Shown here: positions 25,413 to 33,168 of the stretch, in pieces
Layout: each line of letters starts with the position of its first letter
Numbering within the stretch: position 1 is the first letter of the stretch
Assembly: GCA_945900775.1 (NCBI GenBank)
Contig: CAMDJP010000010.1
Span: forward strand, 1-62,379
Direction of reading: 5' to 3'
Length of the DNA stretch: 62,379 nt
Origin: Akkermansia muciniphila
Lineage (GTDB): Bacteria > Verrucomicrobiota > Verrucomicrobiia > Limisphaerales > SIAT01
The notes under the pieces: model-generated
What the model was told of the DNA's origin: nothing
Seen by the model: only the letters and a program-made list of their open reading frames with translations
The model's database searches: none
Translations under genes and position numbers: made by a program

Positions 25413-26435
25413 TTAGAGCTTCACCGGCTTGCCGGTCCCGGCGGACTTGTCGGCGGCGAAGATGACCTCGTGCGTCTTCGCGGCGGCGGCGAGGTTGGTC
25501 AATGGCATCTCCTTCCCTTCTGCCAAGGCACGGAAGAAGGCATCGAACTGGCTCTGGTACGGATGGTCGCTCACGTCGCCGGAGTCCAGCATCTTCATGG
25601 AGAGTTGGCTCCACTTGGCTTTGTTCGTGGAGAGCTTCTGAGAGTGGAACTTGTCGTCCAAGAGGCTCCCTTCGCTGCCGACGAGGTGGGTGTGGAAGTA
25701 GTAGGGCTGAAAGCAATCGACGACGGCGGCGCACTTGCCCACGGCTCCGTTGCGGAACTTAAGGAGGGTGACGCTGGTGGTGGTGTATTCGTACGCGGCG
25801 AAGGTCTTGCTCCGAGACTTGGTGTCGTAGCTCGTCACCTCGGTCACGTCGCTGCCCATACAGAGCAATAGGGCGTCGAGGGCGTGGCAGCCAGCGGTGA
25901 GGAGGGCGCTGCCGCCGTCCTTCTTGAAGGTATTCCAGCGGAACTGGCCGTACCAAGGACCGATGCCGTGATAATAGTCCACCTCGCCATAATGAATCTG
26001 GCCGAGAAGGCCCTGATCAACGACCGCCTTCGTCGCCTCGAACTGGCTCGAGTAGCGGCATTCAAAGCAGACGCAAGTCTTGACGCCGGCCTTCTTCACG
26101 GCGGCAACCATTGCGGCAAGGTCTTTGGGGGAAAGAGCCAGCGGCTTTTCGATGATGAGCTGCTTTCCGGCTCGAGCGGCGGCGATGACGTGTTTCGGGT
26201 GCAGGCTGGGCATGGAACAAACGGAGATGACGTCGATGGACTTGTCGGCGAGCATCGCATCGAGGTCGTTGTAAGCCACAATCGAGCCGCCCCACTTGGC
26301 GCTGAGCGCGGCGGGGTCCTGCGGGCGCGAGGAGCAGATAGCGGTGACTTGCGCACGACCAGTAGCGTTGATGGCGGCGATGTGGGCGGTCGCAACCCAG
26401 CCGTAACCGATGATACCGACGTTATATTTCTTCAT
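25413..26435 (-). CDS. Gfo/Idh/MocA oxidoreductase, cytoplasmic
   Basis: NAD(P)-dependent oxidoreductase of 340 residues without a signal peptide. The Rossmann fingerprint GIIGYGWVATAH lies near residue 6-17, the family motif IIEKPLALS near residue 97, and the C-terminal Gfo/Idh/MocA alpha/beta domain follows. The ATG at 26435 was chosen over a longer ORF to 26489 because the Rossmann strand begins right after it. It is divergent from an MFS transporter gene, with a 166-bp spacer that must hold both promoters. A linked uptake and oxidation of a sugar or inositol-type compound is plausible. Confidence 0.92.
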   Translation of the reverse strand: MKKYNVGIIGYGWVATAHIAAINATGRAQVTAICSSRPQDPAALSAKWGGSIVAYNDLDAMLADKSIDVISVCSMPSLHPKHVIAAARAGKQLIIEKPLALSPKDLAAMVAAVKKAGVKTCVCFECRYSSQFEATKAVVDQGLLGQIHYGEVDYYHGIGPWYGQFRWNTFKKDGGSALLTAGCHALDALLLCMGSDVTEVTSYDTKSRSKTFAAYEYTTTSVTLLKFRNGAVGKCAAVVDCFQPYYFHTHLVGSEGSLLDDKFHSQKLSTNKAKWSQLSMKMLDSGDVSDHPYQSQFDAFFRALAEGKEMPLTNLAAAAKTHEVIFAADKSAGTGKPVKL

Positions 26436-26601
26436 AGAGTCTCCGAGTTCAGCCAATGAATCAGGGAGATGGCAGCGTTTTTCATCCAAGTTGTCAAAAG
26501 GAAATCAAAGTGCGGCGCGTCTTGACGCTTTCCAGCTTTGCGAACATTCTCCAAAAGAACCTGCGAAGCTCCGAGCAGCTCTCGGGCGAACCCTTTTGAG
26601 C

Positions 26602-27999
26602 ATGAGTAGCAACATAACAAGCGGTCCGGAGACCGGTCCCGCCAAGGCGGAGGCGCAGAGTCTCGCTGAACTCACACCCCAGCAGCGCAAGACCGGTATT
26701 GCCGCCTGGCTAGGCTGGCTCTTCGACGGGCTGGACATGCACCTTTATGGGCTGGTCGCCTCCACCTTCGTCCTCTCGCTGCTCGTCAACGACGGTTTGC
26801 TGCCTGCTGGCAGCGAGCCTGCCGATCAGCTCGTGAAGGAAAAGTCCGGCTACATCCAGGCCGCCTTCCTCGTCGGCTGGGCGCTGGGCGGCGCCTTCTT
26901 TGGCCGGCTCGGCGACATCCTCGGCCGCAGCCGTTCGCTCGCGCTCACCATCCTCACTTATGCGACTTTCACCGGGCTTTCCTTTTTCGCCGAGACGTGG
27001 TGGCAGTTGCTCATCTTCCGCTTTCTCGCCGCGCTGGGCATCGGCGGCGAATGGGCCGTCGGTTCCTCGCTGCTATCGGAAACCTGGCCGAAGAAATGGC
27101 GTCCGTGGATTGCCGCCGTGTTGCAAACGGGCGTGAACCTCGGCGTGCTGCTCGCCTGCCTCACCACTTTCCTCATGGCCGATCTGCCGCCGAAGTGGGT
27201 TTTCCTCGTCGGCATTCTGCCAGCGCTGATGGTCTTTTGGATTCGCCGCAATGTGCCGGAGCCGGAGGAATGGCACGCCGCCAAGGAGAAATCCAAGGGC
27301 CATCAACCGGGCATCCTCGACCTCTTTCGCGGCGAGGTGCGGCGCACGACACTGCTCACCATCATCGTCTGCGCCTGCGGACTGACGGCGTGGTGGGCCT
27401 TCATGTTCTGGCACGCGCAGCATCTGCGGAACATGCCCGAACTCGCCGCCACCGCAAAAGTTGAGTTCGCAAAAGTGGTCACGACGCTGGATCCGGCCAA
27501 GTGGGAGATGGGCTACAAGCAGAAAATCGTGAGCCTCGCCTTCTTCATCATCATCTGCGCGAGCATCGTCGGCAATTTTGCTGCGGCCTTCCTCGCACGA
27601 CATCTCGGTTACCGGCGGTCCATCGCCATTTGTTACCTCGGCTTTTTCATCACGATGGGCGCGACCTTCATCCAGCCGCGCGGCTGGGAATCGCTCGTGT
27701 ATGTGTGGTTCCCGGCAGTGGGTTTCTTCTCCGGCGTCTTCGGACTGTTCACGATGTATCTGCCGCCGCTCTTTCCGACGCTTCTGCGAACGACGGGTGC
27801 GGGCTTCTGCTACAACATCGGGCGCATTGCCTCGGCAGCTGGCGTGATATTCTCCGGCTCGTTGGCCACCGGCGGTGATTTCAAGAAGACTCTGCTCTTC
27901 GCTGCGTGTCTCTTCGTCCCGGGCATGCTCGTCGCCATCATCCTGCCGGAGCCGAAGGACCTCGGTGGCCACGCCACCGAGCCCGAGTTGTCGTCGTAG
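26602..27999 (+). CDS. MFS transporter
   Basis: Major facilitator superfamily permease of 465 residues with about twelve hydrophobic segments. The opening AAWLGWLFDGLDMHLYG and the motif GGAFFGRLGDILGRSRS between helices 2 and 3 (the MFS signature) are clear. The D in FDGLDM is typical of the aromatic-acid or sialate/lactate H+ symporter branches, but the substrate cannot be fixed. The ORF to 26410 was trimmed to the ATG at 26602. A DUF2064 gene follows one base after the stop. It is divergent from the Gfo/Idh gene. Confidence 0.9.
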   Translation: MSSNITSGPETGPAKAEAQSLAELTPQQRKTGIAAWLGWLFDGLDMHLYGLVASTFVLSLLVNDGLLPAGSEPADQLVKEKSGYIQAAFLVGWALGGAFFGRLGDILGRSRSLALTILTYATFTGLSFFAETWWQLLIFRFLAALGIGGEWAVGSSLLSETWPKKWRPWIAAVLQTGVNLGVLLACLTTFLMADLPPKWVFLVGILPALMVFWIRRNVPEPEEWHAAKEKSKGHQPGILDLFRGEVRRTTLLTIIVCACGLTAWWAFMFWHAQHLRNMPELAATAKVEFAKVVTTLDPAKWEMGYKQKIVSLAFFIIICASIVGNFAAAFLARHLGYRRSIAICYLGFFITMGATFIQPRGWESLVYVWFPAVGFFSGVFGLFTMYLPPLFPTLLRTTGAGFCYNIGRIASAAGVIFSGSLATGGDFKKTLLFAACLFVPGMLVAIILPEPKDLGGHATEPELSS

Positions 28000-28000
28000 A

Positions 28001-28636
28001 ATGAGCCTGCTTGGGTGCCGACTCATCGTCTTCGTGAAGGCTCCGAGGCCGGGCACGGTGAAGACCCGACTCGCCGCCACGCTCGGCACGGAAGCCGCCT
28101 GTGCCGCCTACTGCGAACTCGCTACTCGCCTCTTTGCCAACCTGCGTGACTTGGGGGACGTGGAACTCTGTTTTGCCCCCGCTGATGCCGAGTTGGAAAT
28201 CCAATCGTGGCGACACGAAGGTTGGGTGCTCCGCCCCCAGACCGAAGGCGACCTTGGCGCGCGAATGAACTCGGCTTTCGCCAACGCCTTTGCCGAAGGT
28301 TACGCCCGCGTCCTCCTCATCGGCTCCGACTGCCCCGAGGTGAGTGCCACCGACATCGGTAGCGCGTGGGACGCCCTCGCGGCGCACGATCTCGTCCTTG
28401 GACCAGCCCGCGATGGCGGTTATTGGCTAATCGGTTTGAACCGACCACAGCCCGCGCTGTTCGACCGCATCCCGTGGAGCACCGACCGGGTGCTGACCGA
28501 GACCTTGCACAGGGCGGAAGAGCAACGACTGCGGATCCATCGCCTGCGCGAGTTGGAGGATGTGGACACAGCCGAGGACTGGCGGGCTTATCAGACTCGG
28601 CGCGATTCCCTTGAAGCGGACGTGGGAGGTTGTTAG
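28001..28636 (+). CDS. DUF2064 / TIGR04282 glycosyltransferase-like protein
   Basis: The 211 residues belong to the TIGR04282 (DUF2064) family, related to nucleotide-sugar transferases. Visible are the N-terminal IVFVKAPRPGTVKTRLAATLG, the SDCPEVS motif near residue 109 and the GPARDGGYWLIGL motif near 133-145. Some members take part in arsenosugar or cobalamin-linked pathways; none of those partners is near. The ATG at 28001 begins one base after the MFS stop, so the two are probably co-transcribed. The longer ORF upstream overlaps the MFS gene and was rejected. Confidence 0.88.
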   Translation: MSLLGCRLIVFVKAPRPGTVKTRLAATLGTEAACAAYCELATRLFANLRDLGDVELCFAPADAELEIQSWRHEGWVLRPQTEGDLGARMNSAFANAFAEGYARVLLIGSDCPEVSATDIGSAWDALAAHDLVLGPARDGGYWLIGLNRPQPALFDRIPWSTDRVLTETLHRAEEQRLRIHRLRELEDVDTAEDWRAYQTRRDSLEADVGGC

Positions 28637-28645
28637 CAAGCCGGC

Positions 28646-28760
28646 ATGGAATATCGGCCGCACGGCAACGAGTAGAGGAACCTCGAGATTGCCATCACGA
28701 TTGTCGGTCCGGTCAACCCGGTGAACATGCAGCCGTGCCTCGACTGGGCGACCGGCCGGA
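28646..28760 (+). pseudogene. Possible relic of a 6-pyruvoyl-tetrahydropterin synthase/QueD gene
   Basis: In one frame the sequence reads MEYRPHGNE, a TAG stop at 28673-28675, then RNLEIAITIVGPVNPV and later CLDWA. This resembles the middle of the PTPS/QueD family (HGHNY.LE...GPV.P.TGM..DL). The copy lacks the rest of the domain and carries a stop, so it would be a non-functional fragment. The match is short and seen by eye only. Confidence 0.3.
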
Positions 28761-28814
28761 GAACGGATTGCAATAAAGCTAGCGACGGTGCATGGTGCGT
28801 CACTCTAGTTCGAC

Positions 28815-29009
28815 ATGGCAACTCCCTCACAGCCCGGAAAAGACGCACCGCTGGCCGACGCGAAAAAGGTCGCGAATGTAGAGGCGTCGTCTTCGACTAA
28901 TCCCCTGCCCCGCGAAGAAAAGCCGTCGAAGGAACTCACGCCCGAAGAGCAGATGGCGCGGTATGAGGATGACCTCAAGGAGACGGATTGGGGTCACCAG
29001 CCTTGTTAG
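28815..29009 (+). CDS. Small hypothetical protein ending in DWGHQPC
   Basis: A 64-residue ORF from an ATG. It is hydrophilic, rich in Lys, Glu and Pro, and predicted disordered up to the last 20 residues, which form a charged helix (EEQMARYEDDLKE) and the tail TDWGHQPC. The tail recalls short DUF1674-like proteins, but I do not recognise it with certainty. It is convergent with the truncated SufU fragment and overlaps its last bases. No clear ribosome site precedes it. It may be a real small protein or part of the decayed stretch. Confidence 0.5.
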   Translation: MATPSQPGKDAPLADAKKVANVEASSSTNPLPREEKPSKELTPEEQMARYEDDLKETDWGHQPC

Positions 29010-29134
29010 TCGCCGCAGAGCGGGTTGGTGCCGTGGGCGACGCGGTTGGCTTCGAGCAGCACCTTGAAGTTCCGCGGGCTCTTCGCGTGCTCTAGGATGA
29101 CTTCCTGATAAAGGTCGTTGAGGTCGTCGTTCAT
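29006..29134 (-). pseudogene. SufU/IscU-type Fe-S scaffold cut to 42 residues
   Basis: The reading frame from ATG 29134 gives 42 residues that match the N-terminus of SufU/IscU scaffold proteins: LYQEVILEHAKSPRNF, then AHGTNPLCGD. The stop (TAA) comes right after the Asp that follows the first cluster-binding cysteine, so the other ligands and about two thirds of the domain are missing. The start overlaps the TGA of the preceding gene in ATGA form, as in a normal operon. It cannot be a working scaffold. No remainder of the domain was found next to it. Confidence 0.75.
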
Positions 29135-29877
29135 GCGGAGGTTCCGGCGAGCTGAAGTTTCTCGGGCAATTCCTTTAGCGGAGTGACTTCGGTCACTTCA
29201 TCGAAATACCAAATCTTTCCGGTGGCCTTCTTATAGCCGACCACGTGCGCAGGAAACTTCGTGCCGCTGGGCAGCGTTTTTCAATCCGAGAACCGGTGGA
29301 TGTCGCTGCGCCAGTCTATGCGTGCGAGCAGTCCCGTGGACTTGGCGAAATACAGGTCCATCGCGGGCGTCACGCTGCCGCTCACGCGAAAGCCAAACAG
29401 CTCCGTGTCGCCGTCCTTTACGTCCGGCACCGTCTCGATGGTCGAGGCCGCGTCGGTCAGCGCGCGCAGTGTCCACGCACAGACGAGGAAGGTGGCGGGC
29501 TCGTCCTTGCGCTCGCTGTAGCCGCCCGGCGTCTTCAGCCACCAGTGGCGCGGCGCATCCATCACGCTCTCACGCTTCGAGCCAAACCCCGTGTCCTTGT
29601 CGCCAATCAGCACGCGATCTTTGAAGGTAAAATAGCCGAGCAAGCTCGCCTCTCCTCCGGCGGCCTGCACTGCTTTCTTGATGAGCGGAACTGCAGTGGG
29701 GGAGGCCGTGCCGTTCGGGACGCTTGCGGCGGGTGCTGCTGAGGCGAGAGTCCAGACCGAGGCCAGCAGCACAACGACGAAACACCACGCGCCGACGATC
29801 GGACGGTTACTCCGCGTGGAGGCTCCGAGTGGCGATGGGAAGAAGGTCGGTCTGGCAATCGTGGCTTCAACTCGCAC
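29131..29877 (-). pseudogene. Exported lipoprotein-sorting-like protein with an in-frame UGA
   Basis: From GTG 29877 the frame encodes a signal sequence (hydrophobic core about residues 30-47), then a domain rich in beta strands with GGEASLLGYFTFKDRVLIG and LYFAKSTGLLARIDWRSD, reminiscent of outer-membrane-lipoprotein-sorting proteins. A TGA at 29283-29281 interrupts it after HRFSD. The same frame then continues for 49 more codons (KTLPSGTKFPAHVVGY, then TGKIWYFDEVTEV) to a TGA at 29133-29131. The continuation looks like the natural C-terminus of the same protein. A TGG to TGA change would explain it. It lies 36 bp after the ceramidase-like gene. Confidence 0.7.
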
Positions 29878-29913
29878 CGGGCGATGTTGGCTGGCTTTTT
29901 TGGCAGAGGCAAC

Positions 29914-31464
29914 TCACGGCGCATTCAGACGCTTCAGCACCACATCCGTCCGCTCGTCAAAAATCTTCCGCCACTCGGGGGCCACGAGGCAATCGCAGTC
30001 TTCCTGCGCATAGCCGGTGTTTTTCCGCTGCGCCTCGGTGGGCAGGTAGAAGAGGTAGCCGTTGGTGTAGCCAGCGACGAAAGTGAACTTCCCCGCCGCA
30101 CGCTTCTTCACCGCGAGACCCAGCTCCACCGTCAGCTCGCCGGGGAACGTGACCATCGTGAAGTCACCCACGCGCACGCCGCACAGCTCGGCTTCGAGCG
30201 CGGCATTCCCGGCGGCGACGGTTTTGGCCTGATGCATCTTGAGCAGCGCGAGGTTCACCTGCAAATGCGTCAGGCGTTCCATCGCTTGGATATTCTGCAA
30301 GTAGGCTTCGATGCTCGTGCGGTTCTCGGCATCGAGCTTTGCCAAGGCATCGCGGCCCTGTGATTTCTCGTGGAGGTAGCCGTGGTTGTGATGCGCGGGA
30401 AACTCGGGCGAGAGCTTGTGCTGGAGGAACAGCGGGACGAACGATTTGAAGTTCAGGCTCGTGCCGCGAAACGACTTCAGCAGTCGCGCCTGCTCTGCCT
30501 CAATCGCTGCAATGCGCTGCTCGTAATCCGCTGCGCGTGGCAGCGACACCACCTCGCGCACGACGCGCAGCGGGTTGGCGTCGCCGGTCTTGATGCCGCG
30601 CGCCGCCCGCAGCGCGCTCAAGCCGAGCAGATTCCCGTAAGCCTCCGCGTCGCGCGGATGCTGTGTGGTCTTGTAGAGCGAGGGATTGATGTCGCCCGCG
30701 CAGCCCTGCACGAAGAACGCCATCACGCCCTCGCCGAAGTTCTCCTCGATGACCTTCGAGGCGAAAGCGGGGAAATCTGCGGTGTTCCCACCCGCTGGCA
30801 CGCCGTGGATGGGATGACAAGCGAAGTTGTAAACCAGCGCGAAAGGCCGGCCATCCAAGCGGTCGAGGCGCAGCAGACCAATCTCCGCGTCCACGGGGCC
30901 GATGCCGGTCACGTCCTCGTCGCGCGGTGTCGCATAGGCGCGGCGGAGGTCCATCTCACTGCCGTCCTTCAGCTTGAGGCGGCGGTTCTCCATGATGCGG
31001 TCCTCGCGCCCGCGCCCCGCCCCGGCGCGCACAGGCACGAGATTCTTCGCCGCCGCCTTCACGGCCTGCACCGTGAGCGCGTCGGTATCGCGGCGCACGA
31101 CGCTGTGACAATGACTGGCGTTGACCAGCACGCTCGCGGGCGGAATGCCCAACTCGCGCTCCAACGCGGCGCGCACATTCCCGAGGTAATCATTCCCAAT
31201 CCGCCCGATGCCGCCGATGGCCACCGCATCCACCGTGATGATCACGACGGTGGTGGAGCCATCCTTGAGCACCAGCGCCTTTACGTAGGAAGGGTCGTTC
31301 ACCGGCCCCGCCTCGCGGTCTGTGATGTCCACCTTCGCGACACCGGCGAGGAGTTGGGCCGCGTGGACGGAGTTCCCGAAACCAAGTAGAGACAGCCCAG
31401 CTAGAAGAGCGAAGGCAGCTGTACGCAGTGGCCGATAGTCGAAGGTTAAAAACGAAAGATTCAT
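29914..31464 (-). CDS. Neutral/alkaline ceramidase-like secreted protein
   Basis: The 516 residues begin with a signal peptide (about 1-36, ending SVHAAQ) and continue as a neutral/alkaline non-lysosomal ceramidase N-terminal domain. Candidate zinc ligands of that fold are visible in NASHCHS (near residue 116) and NFACHPIHG (near residue 216), and FFVQGCAGDINPS near residue 255 matches the active-site region. PVC genomes hold many such proteins, and their substrates are usually unknown; amide-linked lipids or sugars are possible. ATG at 31464 directly precedes the signal peptide. It is the first gene of a short minus-strand run with two damaged genes after it. Confidence 0.85.
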   Translation of the reverse strand: MNLSFLTFDYRPLRTAAFALLAGLSLLGFGNSVHAAQLLAGVAKVDITDREAGPVNDPSYVKALVLKDGSTTVVIITVDAVAIGGIGRIGNDYLGNVRAALERELGIPPASVLVNASHCHSVVRRDTDALTVQAVKAAAKNLVPVRAGAGRGREDRIMENRRLKLKDGSEMDLRRAYATPRDEDVTGIGPVDAEIGLLRLDRLDGRPFALVYNFACHPIHGVPAGGNTADFPAFASKVIEENFGEGVMAFFVQGCAGDINPSLYKTTQHPRDAEAYGNLLGLSALRAARGIKTGDANPLRVVREVVSLPRAADYEQRIAAIEAEQARLLKSFRGTSLNFKSFVPLFLQHKLSPEFPAHHNHGYLHEKSQGRDALAKLDAENRTSIEAYLQNIQAMERLTHLQVNLALLKMHQAKTVAAGNAALEAELCGVRVGDFTMVTFPGELTVELGLAVKKRAAGKFTFVAGYTNGYLFYLPTEAQRKNTGYAQEDCDCLVAPEWRKIFDERTDVVLKRLNAP

Positions 31465-31890
31465 AGATTGGGCTTCTTCTACAAATGATTACGCGCCGAT
31501 GCAAGAAGTTCGCCGCACAACCGTCCGCTGGTCATTGCTCAGTCGATGTGCACGCTATGCCTCCAGAGGATTTGGCCGACCAAATAATTTTGCACGACGG
31601 CGAATCGAGGACGCCTTTTTCCTAAACAGCCGGCTCGGAAAATTCTACCGCGCGAGCCTCTTGCCCTTGGACACAATCGGAGATTTGACCGCCGTCGACA
31701 ACCTGTTACGCTGCGCCCGCATTGGAATGAAATCTCTTCGTGTGGGCCTCACAACGTCAGCGCAATACTTCGACTCGCACCATGAGCCGCACACACAATC
31801 TTGGGCGGGGCTGATTTGGAATTTGCGAGCCGTGCCAATGGAAGTGCTTCAAGAGAGATGCGGCAAAGTCGCTGCCAAAGGATAATCCCG
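31465..31890. other. Intergenic region before the lipid-tailoring cluster
   Basis: This 426-bp stretch separates the divergent ceramidase-like gene and the FAD oxidoreductase gene. An open frame runs through it on the plus strand (31499-31885), but it has no recognisable domain and merges into the next gene in another frame, so I do not call it. Promoters for both divergent genes must lie here; I could not pick out convincing -35/-10 pairs. Confidence 0.5.
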
Positions 31891-33168
31891 TTGCAACGTC
31901 TCGCCATCATCGGCAGCGGCATCGCCGGCTTGGGCTGCGCACACTTTCTCCAGTCGCGCTTTGACCTCACGCTCTTTGAGCAGGCCGATTACCCTGGTGG
32001 ACACACGAACACCATCGCCGTCCCCGAAGGCTCCGGTGAGGTCGCGTTCGACACCGGCTTCATGGTTTATAACGAGGTCACCTACCCATATCTCACCCGC
32101 CTTTTCCGCGAGTTGGACGTCCGCGTGAAACCGACCCAGATGTCCTTCAGCGTCCAGCACCGACCCAGCGGCATCGAGTTCAGCGGCAGTAGTCTGAATC
32201 ATCTTTTCGCGCAGCGTAGTAACCTCCTCCGCCCGCGCTTCTGGCGGATGCTCGGGCAAATAAACCGCTTCAACACCGAAGCTGTGGCTGCGCTCACCGA
32301 CCCCTCGTTCGCCACGATGACGGTCGCTGACTACGTCCGCGCGCGCGGCTACGGCGATGATTTCCTCCGTCTTTACCTTGTGCCCATGAGCGGTGCCGTC
32401 TGGAGCACGCCGCCGGAGCTGATGCTCGAGTTCCCTGCCATCACGCTGCTGCGCTTCTTTCACAACCACGGCTTCCTCGGTCTGCACACGCAGCACCCGT
32501 GGCTCACCGTGGACGGCGGCGCGAAGCAGTATGTGGACAAACTACTGACCCCGCTCCGCACGCAAAACCGCGTCCGCCTAAACGCGAAAGTCACCGCCGT
32601 TCGCCGCACTGCTGACGCCGTGAGCGTCACCACCGCCGATGGGCGCACCGAACATTTCGACTACGTCATCCTCGCTGCTCACGCCGACCAATCCCTCGCT
32701 CTCCTCGCCGACGCCGACGCCACCGAGCACCGCCTCCTCGGGGCTTTCCGCTACCAGCCGAACCTTGCCATCGTTCACACTGACGACTCCGTGATGCCTC
32801 GCACGCGCCTCGCGTGGTCCTCCTGGAATTACCGCGTCGAGCGCGCTGCGGATGGCCGCGAAGTTCCGTCTACTATCTACTGGATGAACTCCCTGCAACG
32901 CCTCTCCAACCGGGAGAACTACTTCGTCTCCATCAACGGCGCGGAGCAAATAGCCCCCGAAAAAATCCTCCGGCGCATCGATTATCACCACCCGCTCTTC
33001 AACCTCGCCGCCACGCAAGCGCAGGCCGAACTCCCATCGCTCAACACGCGCGTCGGCAACCGTGTCTTCTTCGCCGGCAGCTACTTTCGCTACGGATTCC
33101 ACGAAGATGCGTTTAGCTCCGCGCTGGATTGCAGTCGGGCGTTGAGTGGAGAGAAGATTTGGCAATGA
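31891..33168 (+). CDS. FAD-dependent oxidoreductase (amine-oxidase-like, COG2907 type)
   Basis: The 425 residues open with the FAD-binding motif LAIIGSGIAGLGCAHFL and a glycine-rich second half of the site (YPGGHTNTIAV). Later motifs are VDGGAKQYVDKL, DYVILAAHADQSLALL and the C-terminal FAGSYFRYGFHEDAF, typical of the flavoprotein that heads lipid-modification clusters with DUF1365 and cyclopropane synthases. I chose the TTG at 31891 because AAAGGA lies eight bases upstream and the FAD motif begins directly after; an ATG at 31858 is the alternative. The stop overlaps the DUF1365 start by 4 bp. Relatives include the UfaD protein of furan fatty acid synthesis. Confidence 0.88.
   Translation: MQRLAIIGSGIAGLGCAHFLQSRFDLTLFEQADYPGGHTNTIAVPEGSGEVAFDTGFMVYNEVTYPYLTRLFRELDVRVKPTQMSFSVQHRPSGIEFSGSSLNHLFAQRSNLLRPRFWRMLGQINRFNTEAVAALTDPSFATMTVADYVRARGYGDDFLRLYLVPMSGAVWSTPPELMLEFPAITLLRFFHNHGFLGLHTQHPWLTVDGGAKQYVDKLLTPLRTQNRVRLNAKVTAVRRTADAVSVTTADGRTEHFDYVILAAHADQSLALLADADATEHRLLGAFRYQPNLAIVHTDDSVMPRTRLAWSSWNYRVERAADGREVPSTIYWMNSLQRLSNRENYFVSINGAEQIAPEKILRRIDYHHPLFNLAATQAQAELPSLNTRVGNRVFFAGSYFRYGFHEDAFSSALDCSRALSGEKIWQ

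Noticed and set aside
29281-29283. UGA as a recoded sense codon in this genome
   Set aside because: TGA is the normal stop of many intact genes here (for example rbfA, truB, ribF), so general recoding is excluded; a local mutation is simpler.
31499-31885. 128-codon open frame with ATG upstream of the FAD oxidoreductase gene
   Set aside because: No domain, low-complexity basic composition, and it overlaps the ribosome site of the next gene; probably chance in a GC-rich spacer.
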